IMG/VR virus record: IMGVR_UViG_3300048691_000157 | Coordinates: 1 to 39,830 of that record | Origin: a virus | DNA length: 39,830 nt | Direction: 5' to 3' (one strand) | Shown here: piece after piece, positions 15,735-26,050 of the stretch | How the letters are laid out: every line of letters starts with the position of its first letter | Position numbering within the stretch: position 1 is the stretch's first letter | Program-made: the position numbers and the translations under genes | Notes under the pieces: model-generated | The model's database searches: none | The model's input: only the letters and a program-made list of their open reading frames with translations | What the model was told of the DNA's origin: nothing

Positions 15735-16217
15735 TTAGATTGATTTAGAGAGCATCTTCCTGAGTTTTTTTGTATTGAAGTATATATCATATCACTTCAA
15801 AAACAATTTCCTATTCTTCTTTGATACTCCAAGTGATTTTAGTATTTTTTCTTGTACTAGTTCGTATTTTTTCATCTCTTTTACTCGCCACTTCTCTGTA
15901 CTAGATATTTCCTTGTTTCAATCCATGCGTATGTGCATTCTACCCATGTGTGCCAATCACTCAGTATCGTCTAGGATTTCTCTTTTACATTTTGATAAAA
16001 AGAAAATACGGAAAGCGGCACTTGCTATTTCACAAGTTGCTATAAGTGTTACCCTATCAGCATTTTTATTTATAGTGTCGATGATTTGATGCGCATATTT
16101 TGCATTTCAGCCATGAGAGTTCAAATAAAATGTTACATCTCACTCTCCATTGAGTGTATTTGTAACTATATCCCTCATATTTTCATCTACTCATCATTCT
16201 AGGTGTATGTATTTCAT
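15735..16217 (-). CDS. ClpP-like (S14/crotonase-fold) protein
   Basis: A 160-aa protein. FYLNSHGGNAKYAHQIIDTI (about residues 25-44) matches the ClpP pattern after strand 1 ('i.S.GG....g..i.d.i'), with both glycines of GG partly TGA-encoded. CEIASAAFRIFFLS holds a candidate catalytic Ser, and GLAHMGRMHIRM a candidate His, as in ClpP-like proteases. In many phages ClpP-like proteins mature the prohead; here the gene lies in the lysis cassette, far from portal and capsid, so its role is unclear. Catalytic competence is not certain. Confidence 0.62.
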
Positions 16218-16218
16218 A

Positions 16219-16422
16219 TTAGTTCTTATGGTAAAATGTTCAGAAATTCTGTCATGGTTCAGATTGTCTCATATCAGCATCGAATTTATCAAGGGCCTTC
16301 TCTACGAGTATACGTGTTGAGATTCCATATTTTCCTTCTATATATCACCTAGCATCATGCCTAGGGAGTTCTTCATAGATTGATAGGTCGAGATCGGGAG
16401 ATTTGTCTGATAGAGTTTTCAT
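16219..16422 (-). CDS. Hypothetical protein, 67 aa
   Basis: A 67-aa protein (LDLSIYEELPRHDARGYIEG, then STRILVEKALDKFDADM) with three TGA glycines, 1 base before the ClpP-like gene (TAATATG). No family recognised. Confidence 0.5.
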
Positions 16423-16432
16423 AGAGTGAAGG

Positions 16433-16633
16433 TTACTTATTCCAAACTACTGGCACGCCCAATAGGATACTTTGCACGTCTTCATACTTAGCTGTTCTGA
16501 TCTCTTGGATCTTTTCCTCTGAGAGATAACACCGTCCAGTTTGTACTCCTGTGTACTCTTGTTTTCAATAGTGTACCTCTAGTCTGTTGTTATCCTTACA
16601 CATTGTGCATTCGAGTCAGAATACTTGATACAT
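16433..16633 (-). CDS. Cysteine-containing small protein, 66 aa
   Basis: A 66-aa protein with CTMCKDN near the N-terminus and a later Cys (TGRCYLSEE), possibly a small metal-binding unit. Two TGA glycines. Unknown function. Confidence 0.5.
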
Positions 16634-16634
16634 A

Positions 16635-16763
16635 TTAGTAAAAGCTTAGTGGAATAGGCGAAAGAGCGAGTCAAAGACCGAAAGCAAAACCTGTCATGAG
16701 ATATGTCCGATTATCAATCCAAAAATCAACGAGAATGTTCTGTAAGCGTATGAAAGTATACAA
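16635..16763 (-). CDS. Small membrane protein, possible holin component
   Basis: The frame open from after TAA encodes a hydrophobic C-terminal half (LMTGFAFGLGLALSPIPLSF). A TTG at 16763 would give 42 residues; the only ATG (16697) gives 20. Position between the amidase and the XhlA-like gene suits a lysis-related membrane peptide, but the start is unsure. Confidence 0.3.
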
Positions 16764-16785
16764 TGTATAGTTTTATAGAATAAAG

Positions 16786-16866
16786 TTATCCGATATTATG
16801 CCCTGGGCGTGGCTTCTTCTTCGGCTTTGGCTTCGGTTTGATAGTGATTTTTACTGTTGGTTTCAT
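16786..16866 (-). CDS. Lys/Pro-rich peptide, 26 aa
   Basis: A 26-aa ORF with alternating Lys and Pro (TIKPKPKPKKKPRPGHNIG). Start overlaps the previous stop as TAATG. Strongly basic; may bind nucleic acid or lipid headgroups, but function is unknown. Confidence 0.4.
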   Translation of the reverse strand: MKPTVKITIKPKPKPKKKPRPGHNIG

Positions 16867-17042
16867 TATTTTATTACGTTAAGTTCTAGATTGACTCTAT
16901 CGGGATCGAGGATCGAATAGATTGCATCGATTTTCTGATTCGTCTGATATGAAAAATAGGTATTCACTATAGTCATTATGAAAATTCCTAGAATGATTCC
17001 TATTATGTATGATATGTAGAATTCCTTATCAGTTACTGCCAT
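16866..17042 (-). CDS. Single-pass membrane protein, 58 aa
   Basis: A 58-aa protein with a membrane segment at about residues 9-30 (ISYIIGIILGIFIMTIVNTY) and a soluble tail. The start at 17042 (MAVTDKEF) is preferred over an upstream in-frame ATG because that region codes for the end of the XhlA-like gene in another frame. Probably part of the lysis cassette. Confidence 0.5.
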   Translation of the reverse strand: MAVTDKEFYISYIIGIILGIFIMTIVNTYFSYQTNQKIDAIYSILDPDRVNLELNVIK

Positions 17043-17308
17043 ATTTTTTCTATTACAAAGAGTAAAACAGCGAACCCTCATGTAGCAAGTGCTATCCTGA
17101 GATTGATACTAGATACCGATTCATGTAACTTATCTATTTTTTCATTATTCTTTTCTATTTTGTCGGAGTTATCTTTATGTTCTACTTTAGTGGCAAAAGA
17201 CTCACTCATATAATCGAGTTTCTTTTCTATTCTTGAAACAGCATCGTTTGTGAATTTGATTTCTTGTTTCATCAAAGCGATCTCTGTATTAGTATTAGAT
17301 GGTGGCAT
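17033..17308 (-). CDS. XhlA-like holin / haemolysin
   Basis: A 91-aa protein: a long charged coiled-coil N-terminal part (EIKFTNDAVSRIEKKLDYM, then KIEKNNEKIDKLHESVSS) and a C-terminal membrane segment (IALATGGFAVLLFVIEKIW). This is the layout of XhlA-family phage holin partners. The membrane segment only appears when the TGA at codon 77 is read as glycine; in the standard code the protein stops just before it. It would let the signal-less amidase reach the wall. Confidence 0.65.
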
Positions 17309-17715
17309 TATACGGATTTTTTACGAGAAATAAAGTTTTTATAGAGAAAATAGGGATACTTGGAGAGAGTTACTGCGAGGAAAAAGCACGTGGCTATCCA
17401 TCGTGGCGTGCCTTCAACTCGCATCGACTCATAGAATACTTTATTTGCTAATTGGTAGTCAGCGAGAGTTTTCGCCTCTGACCAAAGGAAATCATGAATT
17501 ATCGATGATTTTATCCACCGAGGATCGTCTCTATCCCATATCAGCGTAACTATCCAAGGTAGACTCGTAAAGTCTGTCTTTGTTCACTTAGGAGCTACTA
17601 TGTAGAGTCAGCTTCACTTCTCATATCTCTCGTATACTAAGTCATCCGTTAGTACATAGTACGGATTATTTTTAGTAGGGAGTCTTACGGATGAAAATAA
17701 GGTGAAGGATGACAT
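17308..17715 (-). CDS. DUF1353-family phage protein
   Basis: A 135-aa protein with the DUF1353 hallmarks: YIVAPKGTKTDFTSLPWIV (about residues 38-56), then SSIIHDFLWSEAKTLADYQL. The C-terminal part (ATCFFLAVTLSKYPYFLYKN) is hydrophobic. DUF1353 genes are common near tail and lysis genes of phages, function unassigned; a peptidase-like His/Asp arrangement has been suggested for the family fold, which I cannot verify. Three TGA glycines, including KGSGLY. Confidence 0.7.
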
Positions 17716-17716
17716 A

Positions 17717-18754
17717 TTAGATGTTATAGTATCCAGATACACGAAATATTGTACTAGATGATACTCCCCCTACAGTTAGATTATTAGCATCGACAGAATT
17801 ATGGAAAAATATTCATCATGAGTTGTCATATGCCTCAGGTATCCCTTTATTCGCTGTCATCGGCGCGGAACCTATATCACAAGCATACCCTGCAAATTCT
17901 ATTTTATGTCTTGCTCATTGCGTTTTTGGTTGAAATGGAAGAGTGATTCCTAAAAATCAACTAGCTGTTCAGAATGAAGATGCTGCTATTGCAATTACAA
18001 AATGTAATTCATTCCCTTTTATTGTATAATCACAGAATCTATCAGAATAAGTTTGTCCAGTTCAGAATGTTGTTGTTCAAAATAATTGAGGAAGTGCCTG
18101 ACTAGTCCTAGCTTTATACACAGGGCTATTCACTATCACACTCGTAGCTGGTATACTCCAGGTATAAGCTCATCCAGCTGAGAGGATAGCATTGAAGCGA
18201 CCGATGTTAACGACTGGGTCATTTATAGAATATGTTGGTCAAGATGTCACATTCGCATATTTTTCATTTGTTGTAGTGTTTATAAAATCTCACCAAGTAT
18301 TAGCTGAAGGTATTCTTGAAGTACCAATAAATACTTGCGAACTTGTAATAGAATATCCAATATACTGAAATAAATCCGCTTCTTTTGTTGCTAACTCAGC
18401 ACTACCAAGATTCATCCAATTCGTCCCTGCACTTATCGTGATACTCATTGCACTCGTAATAGTCCTCACTACTCTTCCTATCATTATCTTTACAGGTACA
18501 GAGGGGGTAGGGTCATTACCTTCGTAGTTCTTGAGAGCGACTGTGAGATTGCCTCCTGAGACTGTACGAGAGATAGAGTATTGGTAGAAGTCAGCATCAC
18601 CAGAGTATTTGGAGAAAACACTTGATAGATAGTTTTTTATCCCAAGCCCTGTAATCTTCGTCCAAAGTCCAATTCCATTGATTGTAGGGATTGGTGTTGT
18701 GTCAGTAACTGCTATTTCAGGAAGTACACCTGAATCGAAGATTTTATCAGCCAT
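17717..18754 (-). CDS. Virion-associated protein, possible receptor-binding
   Basis: A 345-aa protein, rich in Ser, Thr and beta-strand pattern, with about a dozen TGA glycines in the C-terminal half and none in the first 154 residues. No known domain recognised. Location after the tail/ejection genes and the beta-rich composition fit a fibre tip or adsorption protein. The N-terminal phrase TPIPTINGIGLWTKITGLGI is echoed in the small gene upstream (NITGLGIFTGDKWTG). Confidence 0.5.
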
Positions 18755-18760
18755 AGTTTT

Positions 18761-18955
18761 TTAGATTAGAGGTCGTCAAGTCCATTTGTCTCCAGTGAAT
18801 ATCCCAAGCCCTGTAATGTTGTCTCATACAGAATCTATTAGTGCGAATCAAGCTGAATCTATGAGATAATGCGCGGATAAGTCTCATATCTGTCTCCGTG
18901 TTGTTATCCACGGAGTTGCTGTTGGTCGAGATGGAGAATTCCAGGTAGTAGGCAT
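18761..18955 (-). CDS. Small virion-type protein, 64 aa
   Basis: A 64-aa protein beginning MPTTWNSPSRPTATPWITTR, then QIGDLSAHYLIDSAG. This resembles the N-terminal module of tail-fibre-like proteins (TPW..R...GDLSAHYLID). It contains GLGIFTGDKW, similar to the next gene. Four TGA glycines. It starts 18 bases after a late promoter. Confidence 0.5.
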
Positions 18956-18973
18956 AGTAATTTAGTTACTTTT

Positions 18974-19001
18974 ATTGTATGAGAATTAGTATCATTATCA
19001 A
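18974..19001 (-). promoter_or_regulatory. Late promoter with degenerate spacer palindrome
   Basis: On the minus strand: TTGATA (19001..18996), 16-base spacer, TACAAT (18979..18974). The spacer keeps ATTCTCA at the -10 side, but the other half is ATGATAC instead of ATGAGAA. The -35 directly follows the TAG of the upstream gene. Confidence 0.55.
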
Positions 19002-20675
19002 CTATTTTTTAGGCTTTACTACTTGTTTAGCTTTTGTGCTAACGCTATTAGGACGCACCATTGTAGTATTTCAAGGAGTAGTTCCATTTGTAGGTTTCTT
19101 AGATTTTAAAAGTTTCTCGTATCCTGTTTTTATAAGATAATCAGAATCTTTTAATTTTCAGGCTACTTTTCCGAGTAAGACTTTTGATCCACCCGATATA
19201 ATACTAGGGATTGCCTGTTTCGGATTCATTATAAGTTGTCCTACTCCTCCTAGAAGTTCAGCTGTACCTGCTATACGACCGAATGATTCTTCTATAGGAA
19301 GTCACTTTGCTCTTAGTGCTTTTATATCTTGTTTTACTATATCATCGTAAAGACTTCGTAAAGCTCCATATTTCTTTAGCGCGTCACTAGCCTTTCCATT
19401 TCCTACCTGTCCGAGTATTCCATCTTCTGCCTCTCGAATCTTAGCAACTGCTTTTTTCATTACAGAAGAGAATGTATCTCCAAATTCCGTTTTTGCTCCC
19501 CAGTCTGTTATAGAGTTTATAAGAGTTCTTTGATTCCCGAGTGTTGGTATATCTATTTCTCCGAGTCATTTAAAATAATCCGACTGTTTCATAAGAGCAT
19601 TTATATCTCCTTGAATAGCTGGATTTATTGTGCCATTTACAGAAAGCCTCTCTATTTCATCATCAATAGTTTTTGCAATCTCTCAAGCATTATATTTTGT
19701 GGTAGTTGCACCCCTTGCATCTTCTACATCTTTCCAATACTTCTTCATTGAGTCATTATAAGCCGATACGCGCTCTGTTGTTGTCTTTGGTACATATCAT
19801 GCCTCTACGACTGCATCGTCAGCGAGACGAGCCTTATCTTTGATTTTTGATATATCTTTACTCTTTGCAAGTACATTATAAGATGGAGAAGTTGCTTTGA
19901 ATAATTCCGCTGTTCCATCACTAGACCCGAGAGCTTTCGTAGCAAGTTTTTCCACTCCAGACTCCACTATATCATCTATGGCTCATGGAGCTTTTTTAAG
20001 TGCTTTTGGTATTGCTTGTATTTTCGGCGCTACATACTCTGCACCTTTTACGAGTGCATTGCCTCATGTTTTACCTACATATTTTCAAACAGAAGGTGTG
20101 AGAAATTCACCTGGATTTTCTCAGATATATTTTGTTGCTTTATCCAGCGCATATGTTGCAGCCTGTACTCCGCCTCACTGTTGGTATTGTTCTTGTATGT
20201 TCTGTACTCATTCTCAGGCCGACTTAACAATTCATTTTCATACCATAGACGCAGTATTTCCAAGTCACTCCTTATATGCTGTTGTACCAAGGTTTATGGT
20301 TCATCATGCTACATTTAAAAGTGATGGTATTACGTTTAGTGCTGTTTTTCAAGCATTCACGATAGGATTTCCATTTGGATCGATATTATATCGTTCGAGT
20401 GTAGGGATTGGATTATGGAACTGCGTTTGAGTATCTGGATAGTATTTTTGTGCAATATAACTAGATATAGCTTCTTTAGGTTTTCATGCCTGTAGGTCTG
20501 CAAAAACTGCCTGCTTTTTTGGTGCTTCTACTTTTGGGTCATCGAGGAACCTCTGAATCGGGTCTTGGTTTGGATTTGCCCAATCATATACCTTACTTCA
20601 TACTCCCTCCATAGTTTTATTATATGAAGAGACTCATGATTTTGCAGTATTAAAGATGTTTTCAAAGAGATTCAT
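19002..20675 (-). CDS. Large virion protein, candidate ejection protein
   Basis: A 557-aa protein. The N-terminal part includes SKVYDWANPNQDPIQRFLDD, then a long Ala/Lys-rich helical body with several Gly-Ala stretches (NLGTTAYK, KGAEYVAPKIQAIPKALKKA) and a basic C-terminus (STKAKQVVKPKK). No enzymatic motif seen. Size, helical composition and position beside the CHAP protein resemble internal ejection proteins of short-tailed phages; this is inference. About two dozen TGA glycines, especially in the first half. Confidence 0.5.
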
Positions 20676-20676
20676 A

Positions 20677-23517
20677 TTAGTAGCCTCAGTTAAGTGTTAC
20701 GGTCTGTCCATTATAATTATATGTAGTCACTCCGCCTGTATTTGTATTGTCTTGTGGTTGTACTGGTTGCTGTTCAGTATCTCCCATTTGCCTCTGCTTT
20801 TTTGCAATTAAATTTTCGTATTCCTTTACAAGTGCTTCTACTTTTTTCTTAAAGCCTTCCTCGCTTCATTTGAATGATTTTATTGTAGTGCCATCATCCT
20901 CATACTCTGCAAGTTGTGCCAATTCTGTAGAAGAAGATTGGAGCATTCGGAGTTCTTCGTTAGATAATGCACCAAAGGTAGCTCCATCCGCCTTAGCATT
21001 TATGAGTTCTTGGAGAGTTTTTCAACTTATGAGGTTCTGTACCTCTGCTAGGTATCAATCCTTGTCTTTTTTAGTCCACGGTGAGAATGCTGTAGTTACG
21101 CTTCCTACTGAGTTTGAAAGCGCCTCTGAGTTATCCTTAGAAATAATATTAGTCCATTTATCTCTTAATTTATTAACCTTATTTAACTCTTGCTGTCTTG
21201 GTCAATCTGGACTATTATTATATGCCTCTGCTTGCTTCTTGAAGTTTTCTATGCTTCAGAACTCTGCTGTAATTGCCTTGAGTTCTTCTGAATTTGTTCC
21301 TATTTTTCCAGATGATAGATAGCTTGAATACTGTGGTACAGATTCAGGTTTGAATTGCTTATTTGCTTGTGTCCCCTGTGTTCCTGTTCCTTGTGCCACT
21401 CATTTTAAAGAGCTAGCAAGAGGAGTATTATTATAGTAACCTGTTATTGAACTAGCTGGTACAGTTCGCTCTTGTACTTTTTTATCATTAGCGTAGTTCG
21501 AGTCTTTTACATTTACTGTCCCATTTTCAATATTGACTCATGTTACGATTGCAATATGTCAGTATGTCTTATCATATCCTGATCATCCAAAGAATGCCAT
21601 TCCTCCAACTTCTGGTGTTTTATCTGAGAATGCCTGTACTCTTGCTTCTTTGCTATTTCCACCTGGAGTTGCATTCATACCTGTTCCACGACTAGCATAG
21701 AATCCACATTCTCCTCACTCCTCTCATACTTGCTTATTTATGTATGAATTATTCATAATTTTTGCAGATTTCATCTCGTCTGCGGTAACTACATTGCCGT
21801 TTGAATCCTGATACATTCCATCATCGAGCTTAGTCCATTTATTATCAGCAATATTTTTAGCTTGTGCAATTTTCATCTGGAAGTCTTGCTCCATCCCCAT
21901 CTTTTTAAGGTCAAATGACTGAGAAGAAGCAACTTTTTGTGCATCTGATAACTGTCCATTCTGGAGTGACTGGTATTTCTGATATGCTGGACTCTGCTGG
22001 ATATTCTCTCGCATTTGAGTGAGGTAGTCAGGGAGTGACTTGCCACTTGCATTGAACTCTGCAAGACGAGATTGTACAGTGCTTGTAAATGGTATACCGA
22101 TCTTCTTGTACTCATCGATAGCGGTCTGAATAGCAGTAGCTGGGTCATTGAGTGCTTCCTGAGCTTGCTTCTTCTCGAATTCTGACTTGTATGTCAACAT
22201 ATCCTTTTGAGACTGTATTTGGCGTTGTTCTGAGGCGATTTGTGCGTTGTTTGCTTGCTGAGTCTTGTACTGTTCCATATTGAGTGCGAGGAGCTGTGTA
22301 GAGCTATTTTTGAGCTCAGTATAGAGTCCGCTTGCATTTTGGTACTCGTCACTTGCACTATTGAACAATCGGCGGATAGCCTTGTCTCTATTCGCTTTTA
22401 TAGCACTTTTGAACGAGTCCGTGACTTCTTTTCACTCGAACTCTAGGTCTACCTCATCGCTTATGTTTTCGAGTTGTCTTTTGTATTCATCATAATCTGC
22501 CTTTTTCTCACTCACTACCTTTGCTTGTGTTTCCACTTCTGCGTTATTTGTGAGAGAGTTGTACTCTTCCTGACTCATGCTTCCATCTGATAGAGCCTGT
22601 GCTACTGTTGGATTATTAGACATTACATATGCACCCATTTTCTCGCCTGTTTTTACTATATCTACTTCGCCATTCGTGAACGCTCTCGCTCTTTGGAGCT
22701 TTGCGAGCATAGCAGGATCGCTCGTGAGGTCAGTATACGCCTGTGTACCCATTAGTAGATCGCCACCCTGCATAGCTGTAGATAGAGAGGCCACATCATA
22801 GGTTGTGTATTTTCTGAATGTATTATATCGAGCCTGTGCTTGTCGATACTCAGGTGTGTTGCTAGCTGGTACACTTCCGCCCATTTTTAGCGTGTTGAAT
22901 ATTGTACCAGAGTCCTGTTTTGCTGGATTGAGGAATCCGTCAATAATAGCCTTTTTCTCAGGAGTAGCCTGTGCATATCCACTTGCATTTTTTATTTGCT
23001 CAGGAGTCATATTTTGAGTCTTGAACTTTTCGAGATTTGTCATTATCTCTTGTTCTCGTCATTGAGCTTGTGTATAATCTACTGTTGGAGTTTTTGGTGC
23101 TGTTGTAGTCGGAGCAACTGGATTTGTAGATGGTGGGTTTACTTCTGTTGTAGGAGCTGGAGCGACTGGAGTTATTGCAGGCTGTTGAGGTGTTGAAAGT
23201 CCAGTATTTGGATCTACTGGAGCTTGTGTGAATTTCTGTCAGTCCACTCATGTTACTTCTGTTGTTGGGACAACTGGAGGCGTTGCAGGAGTTGGAGCGA
23301 CTGGAGTTGTATTTGCCTTTATTATATCAGCTGTCTCAGTCCTTCCGCTTGCTTGTAGACGTGCGATACGGTTCGCATCTGAGTTTACATCAGGAGTTTG
23401 AGTAGGCAGAACAACTGGTGTAATATTTCAATACGCCTGAGTTTGTGCCTCATCCCGAGAGATGCCACTAGTTCGGAGTTCCCTGAACTTCGCCCTCTGT
23501 TCCATTGTTGTTGCCAT
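20677..23517 (-). CDS. Large CHAP-domain virion protein (ejection/tail lysin)
   Basis: A 946-aa protein and the largest gene. Residues about 20-160 form a Pro/Thr/Val-rich linker (TPVAPTPATPPVVPTTEV). A helical body follows, then a CHAP amidohydrolase/peptidase domain: GEECGFYASRGTG (Cys near 602), PEVGGMAFFGGSGYDKTYGH (His near 652), IAIVTGV, VKDSNY. The C-terminal 250 residues are charged and helical. Placing a wall hydrolase in a large virion protein is typical of tail lysins or podoviral internal proteins that breach the wall during DNA entry. Start could be 23517 or 23505; both overlap the preceding gene by about 40-50 bases in another frame. Confidence 0.75.
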
Positions 23518-24307
23518 CGTTAGATTGGTTAGATTCTATTTCTTCGATTTCCTTGTCGATTTGTTCCTGTATGAGCTTTTCTATTTCATCCGCCTCGAAG
23601 TCTATATTTTGCTCTATGAGCTTCTCTATTTCGTCCGCCTCACTCTCTATCATCTTGTCTGTTTTATCTTGCCTATCAGAGAGTTTTGATACATTTTCAT
23701 CTATTTTCTTCGTCTTCTGCCTTACTAGATTTCTAGTTGTTATATTGTCCTTCTTTAATTCTTCAGTTTTTCGGATTATATCAGAGCATACCTCTGTTTC
23801 TGCTTCTTTTATTGTATCTATAGTCTCCTCTTTTGCAAGTTCTATATGAGAATCTATCTCATTTAGTTTTTTCTCTAGTTTCGTAGTATCCGTATTTTCT
23901 AGAGTCATCACCTTTTCGTGAGTTTCTTTGAGATACTTTTTGTCGATTGCATCGAGTCCAGTATTGCGAATGAACCCACCACCTGTAGAGTTTTCGAGAG
24001 AGAAGAGCTTATTGTGTTCTTCTGTCGTAAGTCCTGCACCTGTAGCACCTGCCGATAGTGAACAAGATACATATCTTGTCAGTGCCGATACTCCGAAGTC
24101 TATATTCGCTGTATAAGTCTTCGATAAGTCCATAAAAGGAGTAAAATCATACTGATAGTGTCCTGTTGTTGCATTATATGTCAGTGATCCTGTAGCATCG
24201 AGTGAGTTATCTGAGTCATCATATACCAAAACTGAGCCTGATAGACTACTGTCTATAGCTCCGCTTGAGTTATATACTCTTATGTTGATAAGTCATTCGA
24301 GAGCCAT
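23468..24307 (-). CDS. Tail/baseplate-type protein with coiled coil
   Basis: A 279-aa protein. The N-terminal beta-rich domain (GLINIRVYNSSGAIDSSLSG, then QYDFTPFMDLSKTYTANI) resembles small tail-fibre or baseplate modules. It is followed by TTEEHNKLFSLENS, a motif frequent in phage tail proteins, and a long coiled coil (about 125-265) with two near-repeats FEADEIEKLIQEQ / ESEADEIEKLIEQ. Only one TGA (codon 5). Ends in TAG inside the following gene. Confidence 0.55.
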
Positions 24308-24308
24308 A

Positions 24309-24560
24309 TTATACTGTAGTTATAGAAAGCATCTGAGCTACTGATGCGTGGACTTCCGCTGGCATACTCTGTGCTATTTTGGCTATTTGGGCTTGCTTTG
24401 CATTGATAAATACATCCGCGATAGCTGGAAGTACTACTTTTTTGATAGCTTCATTCATATAGAGTTCCTTTGAGATTCCGATTTCTTCGGTATATCCGAG
24501 CTGGACGAGTATCCCATCCAACATAGTGTCTGGGATAGCGTAGGTGATAGTTGTTTGCAT
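24309..24560 (-). CDS. Hypothetical virion-region protein, 83 aa
   Basis: An 83-aa helical protein (TMLDGILVQLGYTEEIG, then EAIKKVVLPAIADVFINA) with no TGA codon. Located between two putative tail proteins; possibly a small structural or chaperone protein. Unknown. Confidence 0.5.
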   Translation of the reverse strand: MQTTITYAIPDTMLDGILVQLGYTEEIGISKELYMNEAIKKVVLPAIADVFINAKQAQIAKIAQSMPAEVHASVAQMLSITTV

Positions 24561-24572
24561 AGTTATGTGTGG

Positions 24573-26045
24573 TTATTCCCAGTACCCTTCAAAATCTACC
24601 ATAAATGTGATAACTCCTGTTGTTGTCACCGCTCCCACATTCTTCGCCACAATCTGGATAAATTCACCTGGGAATACTACGATAGGTGCTCTATCAAAAT
24701 CCTTGTCTACGCCTTGTCCGAGTGTTCCGAGTGCTGCAGCTGCAGCGTATGATTCAAATCCGAGAACCTTACGAACTGGAGCCTTGCTTGTCGCTGTAGT
24801 AGTAGTAGCGAGAGAGACAGCATTATGTCCGAATGCAAGAGAGTATGCGTATATGACTGGAGTTGCATTACCTGCGAGAACTGTAGTGACTGCTCCTTTT
24901 ATACTACATCCTGTGATATATAGAGACTTACCTGGTGCGGCACTTGTTCCGAGTGGTACTTGGTATGATGATACGATTCCGTCTGTACTGACTGCGAGAG
25001 TAGGGAGAGCAGAGAATTGACCACCGAGACCAGAGCCGAGAGCTGCAGTAGTATTTGTCATTACTGCACCTGCACCTGCGGCGAGTGAGTTTGTATAGAG
25101 AGCAGTTGTACCGAGTGTCTGACCTGTTTGACCTTGGTAGCTCATACCTCCACCTCCTGCCATTACATGAGACCAAGCCTTTGACTGGTTCATATCTGCG
25201 AGACTCACATTTACTGCACCGATTCTCATTATCTGAGCTGTACCTGCCACAACAGCATTGTTATACGAGCGGAATGTGATAGGAAGTTGCTGAGACTGAG
25301 TGACAGAACCTGCGGCTGCTTGACGAGGGATTGTAGCTACACATATATTATCTATCCAGAATACGACTTCATTTGTGTTTCCGTAGATGATAAGTGTGCG
25401 AGTTGTATTGATTCCGATGAGTGCATCAAAATCGAGAGGAGCTGATTGTGATTCTGTAGAGTTATTGACTACTACTGCTCGGAGTTCCCCTGTTGCATTG
25501 ATTCTCAGGAATATACCTTCTGTAGGAACTGCGACACCTGTTGATATACCGAATCCCCATTCGTGTACCATATTTGCTACTGGTACAGCTGAGAACTGGA
25601 ACTGGATAGATGGAGCGGTTGAGTAACTTGTATAGATAGGGAAACTTCTGTAGGTTGATACACGAGCAACCGCCCCTGATGCGAGTGATGCTGCAGCATT
25701 CAGATTAAGGAGTCCGTTAGTTACCGTGACGGTTGAGGTTGTTACTGGAGCTGTCCATAGTGACGAGTTGAGTACAGTACCTGGGAAGTATTCGTTGAAC
25801 ATTGTTGTGTCCTGTCCAGTACGCAGCCGATAGTCTGAAGTGACCTCAGGTGCAAACACACGACGAACACCTGTAACTGTACCTTGGTCTGATTCTGACA
25901 ACATTGCAGAGAATCCTGCAACATCGACACCTCCGCCAACATCGACTCCTGCTGGAGTTCCATATGGGAGATTTACTTGAGAGTTGAATGTAGCATCTAC
26001 ATTTGCCATTCAGGCGGTATTGGAACCAGTTTCGATAACTGCCAT
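24573..26045 (-). CDS. Major virion/tail protein, 490 aa
   Basis: A 490-aa beta-rich protein starting MAVIETGSNTAGMANVDATF, an opening common in phage tail or fibre proteins. The true start is upstream of codon 12, which is a TGA; a standard-code reading would begin at Met13. The body is Ala/Thr/Val/Gly-rich with a lectin-like stretch (FNEYFPGTVLNSSLW, then EWGFGISTGVAVPTEGIFLR) resembling concanavalin-type jelly rolls. Despite many glycines there is only that single TGA, suggesting selection for GGN codons in an abundant protein. Likely a structural, possibly carbohydrate-binding, component. Confidence 0.6.
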
Positions 26046-26050
26046 AATAA

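Noticed and set aside
16866-17081. Extended start (MRVRC...) for the small membrane protein
   Set aside because: The extra codons overlap the C-terminal membrane segment of the XhlA-like protein in another frame; the internal ATG at 17042 gives a cleaner layout.
19897-20430. Plus-strand ORF of 177 aa and similar plus-strand ORFs at 20747, 24544, 26073 and 31528
   Set aside because: Each is antisense to a large late gene that is continuous under UGA = Gly; they have no recognisable domain and no promoter.
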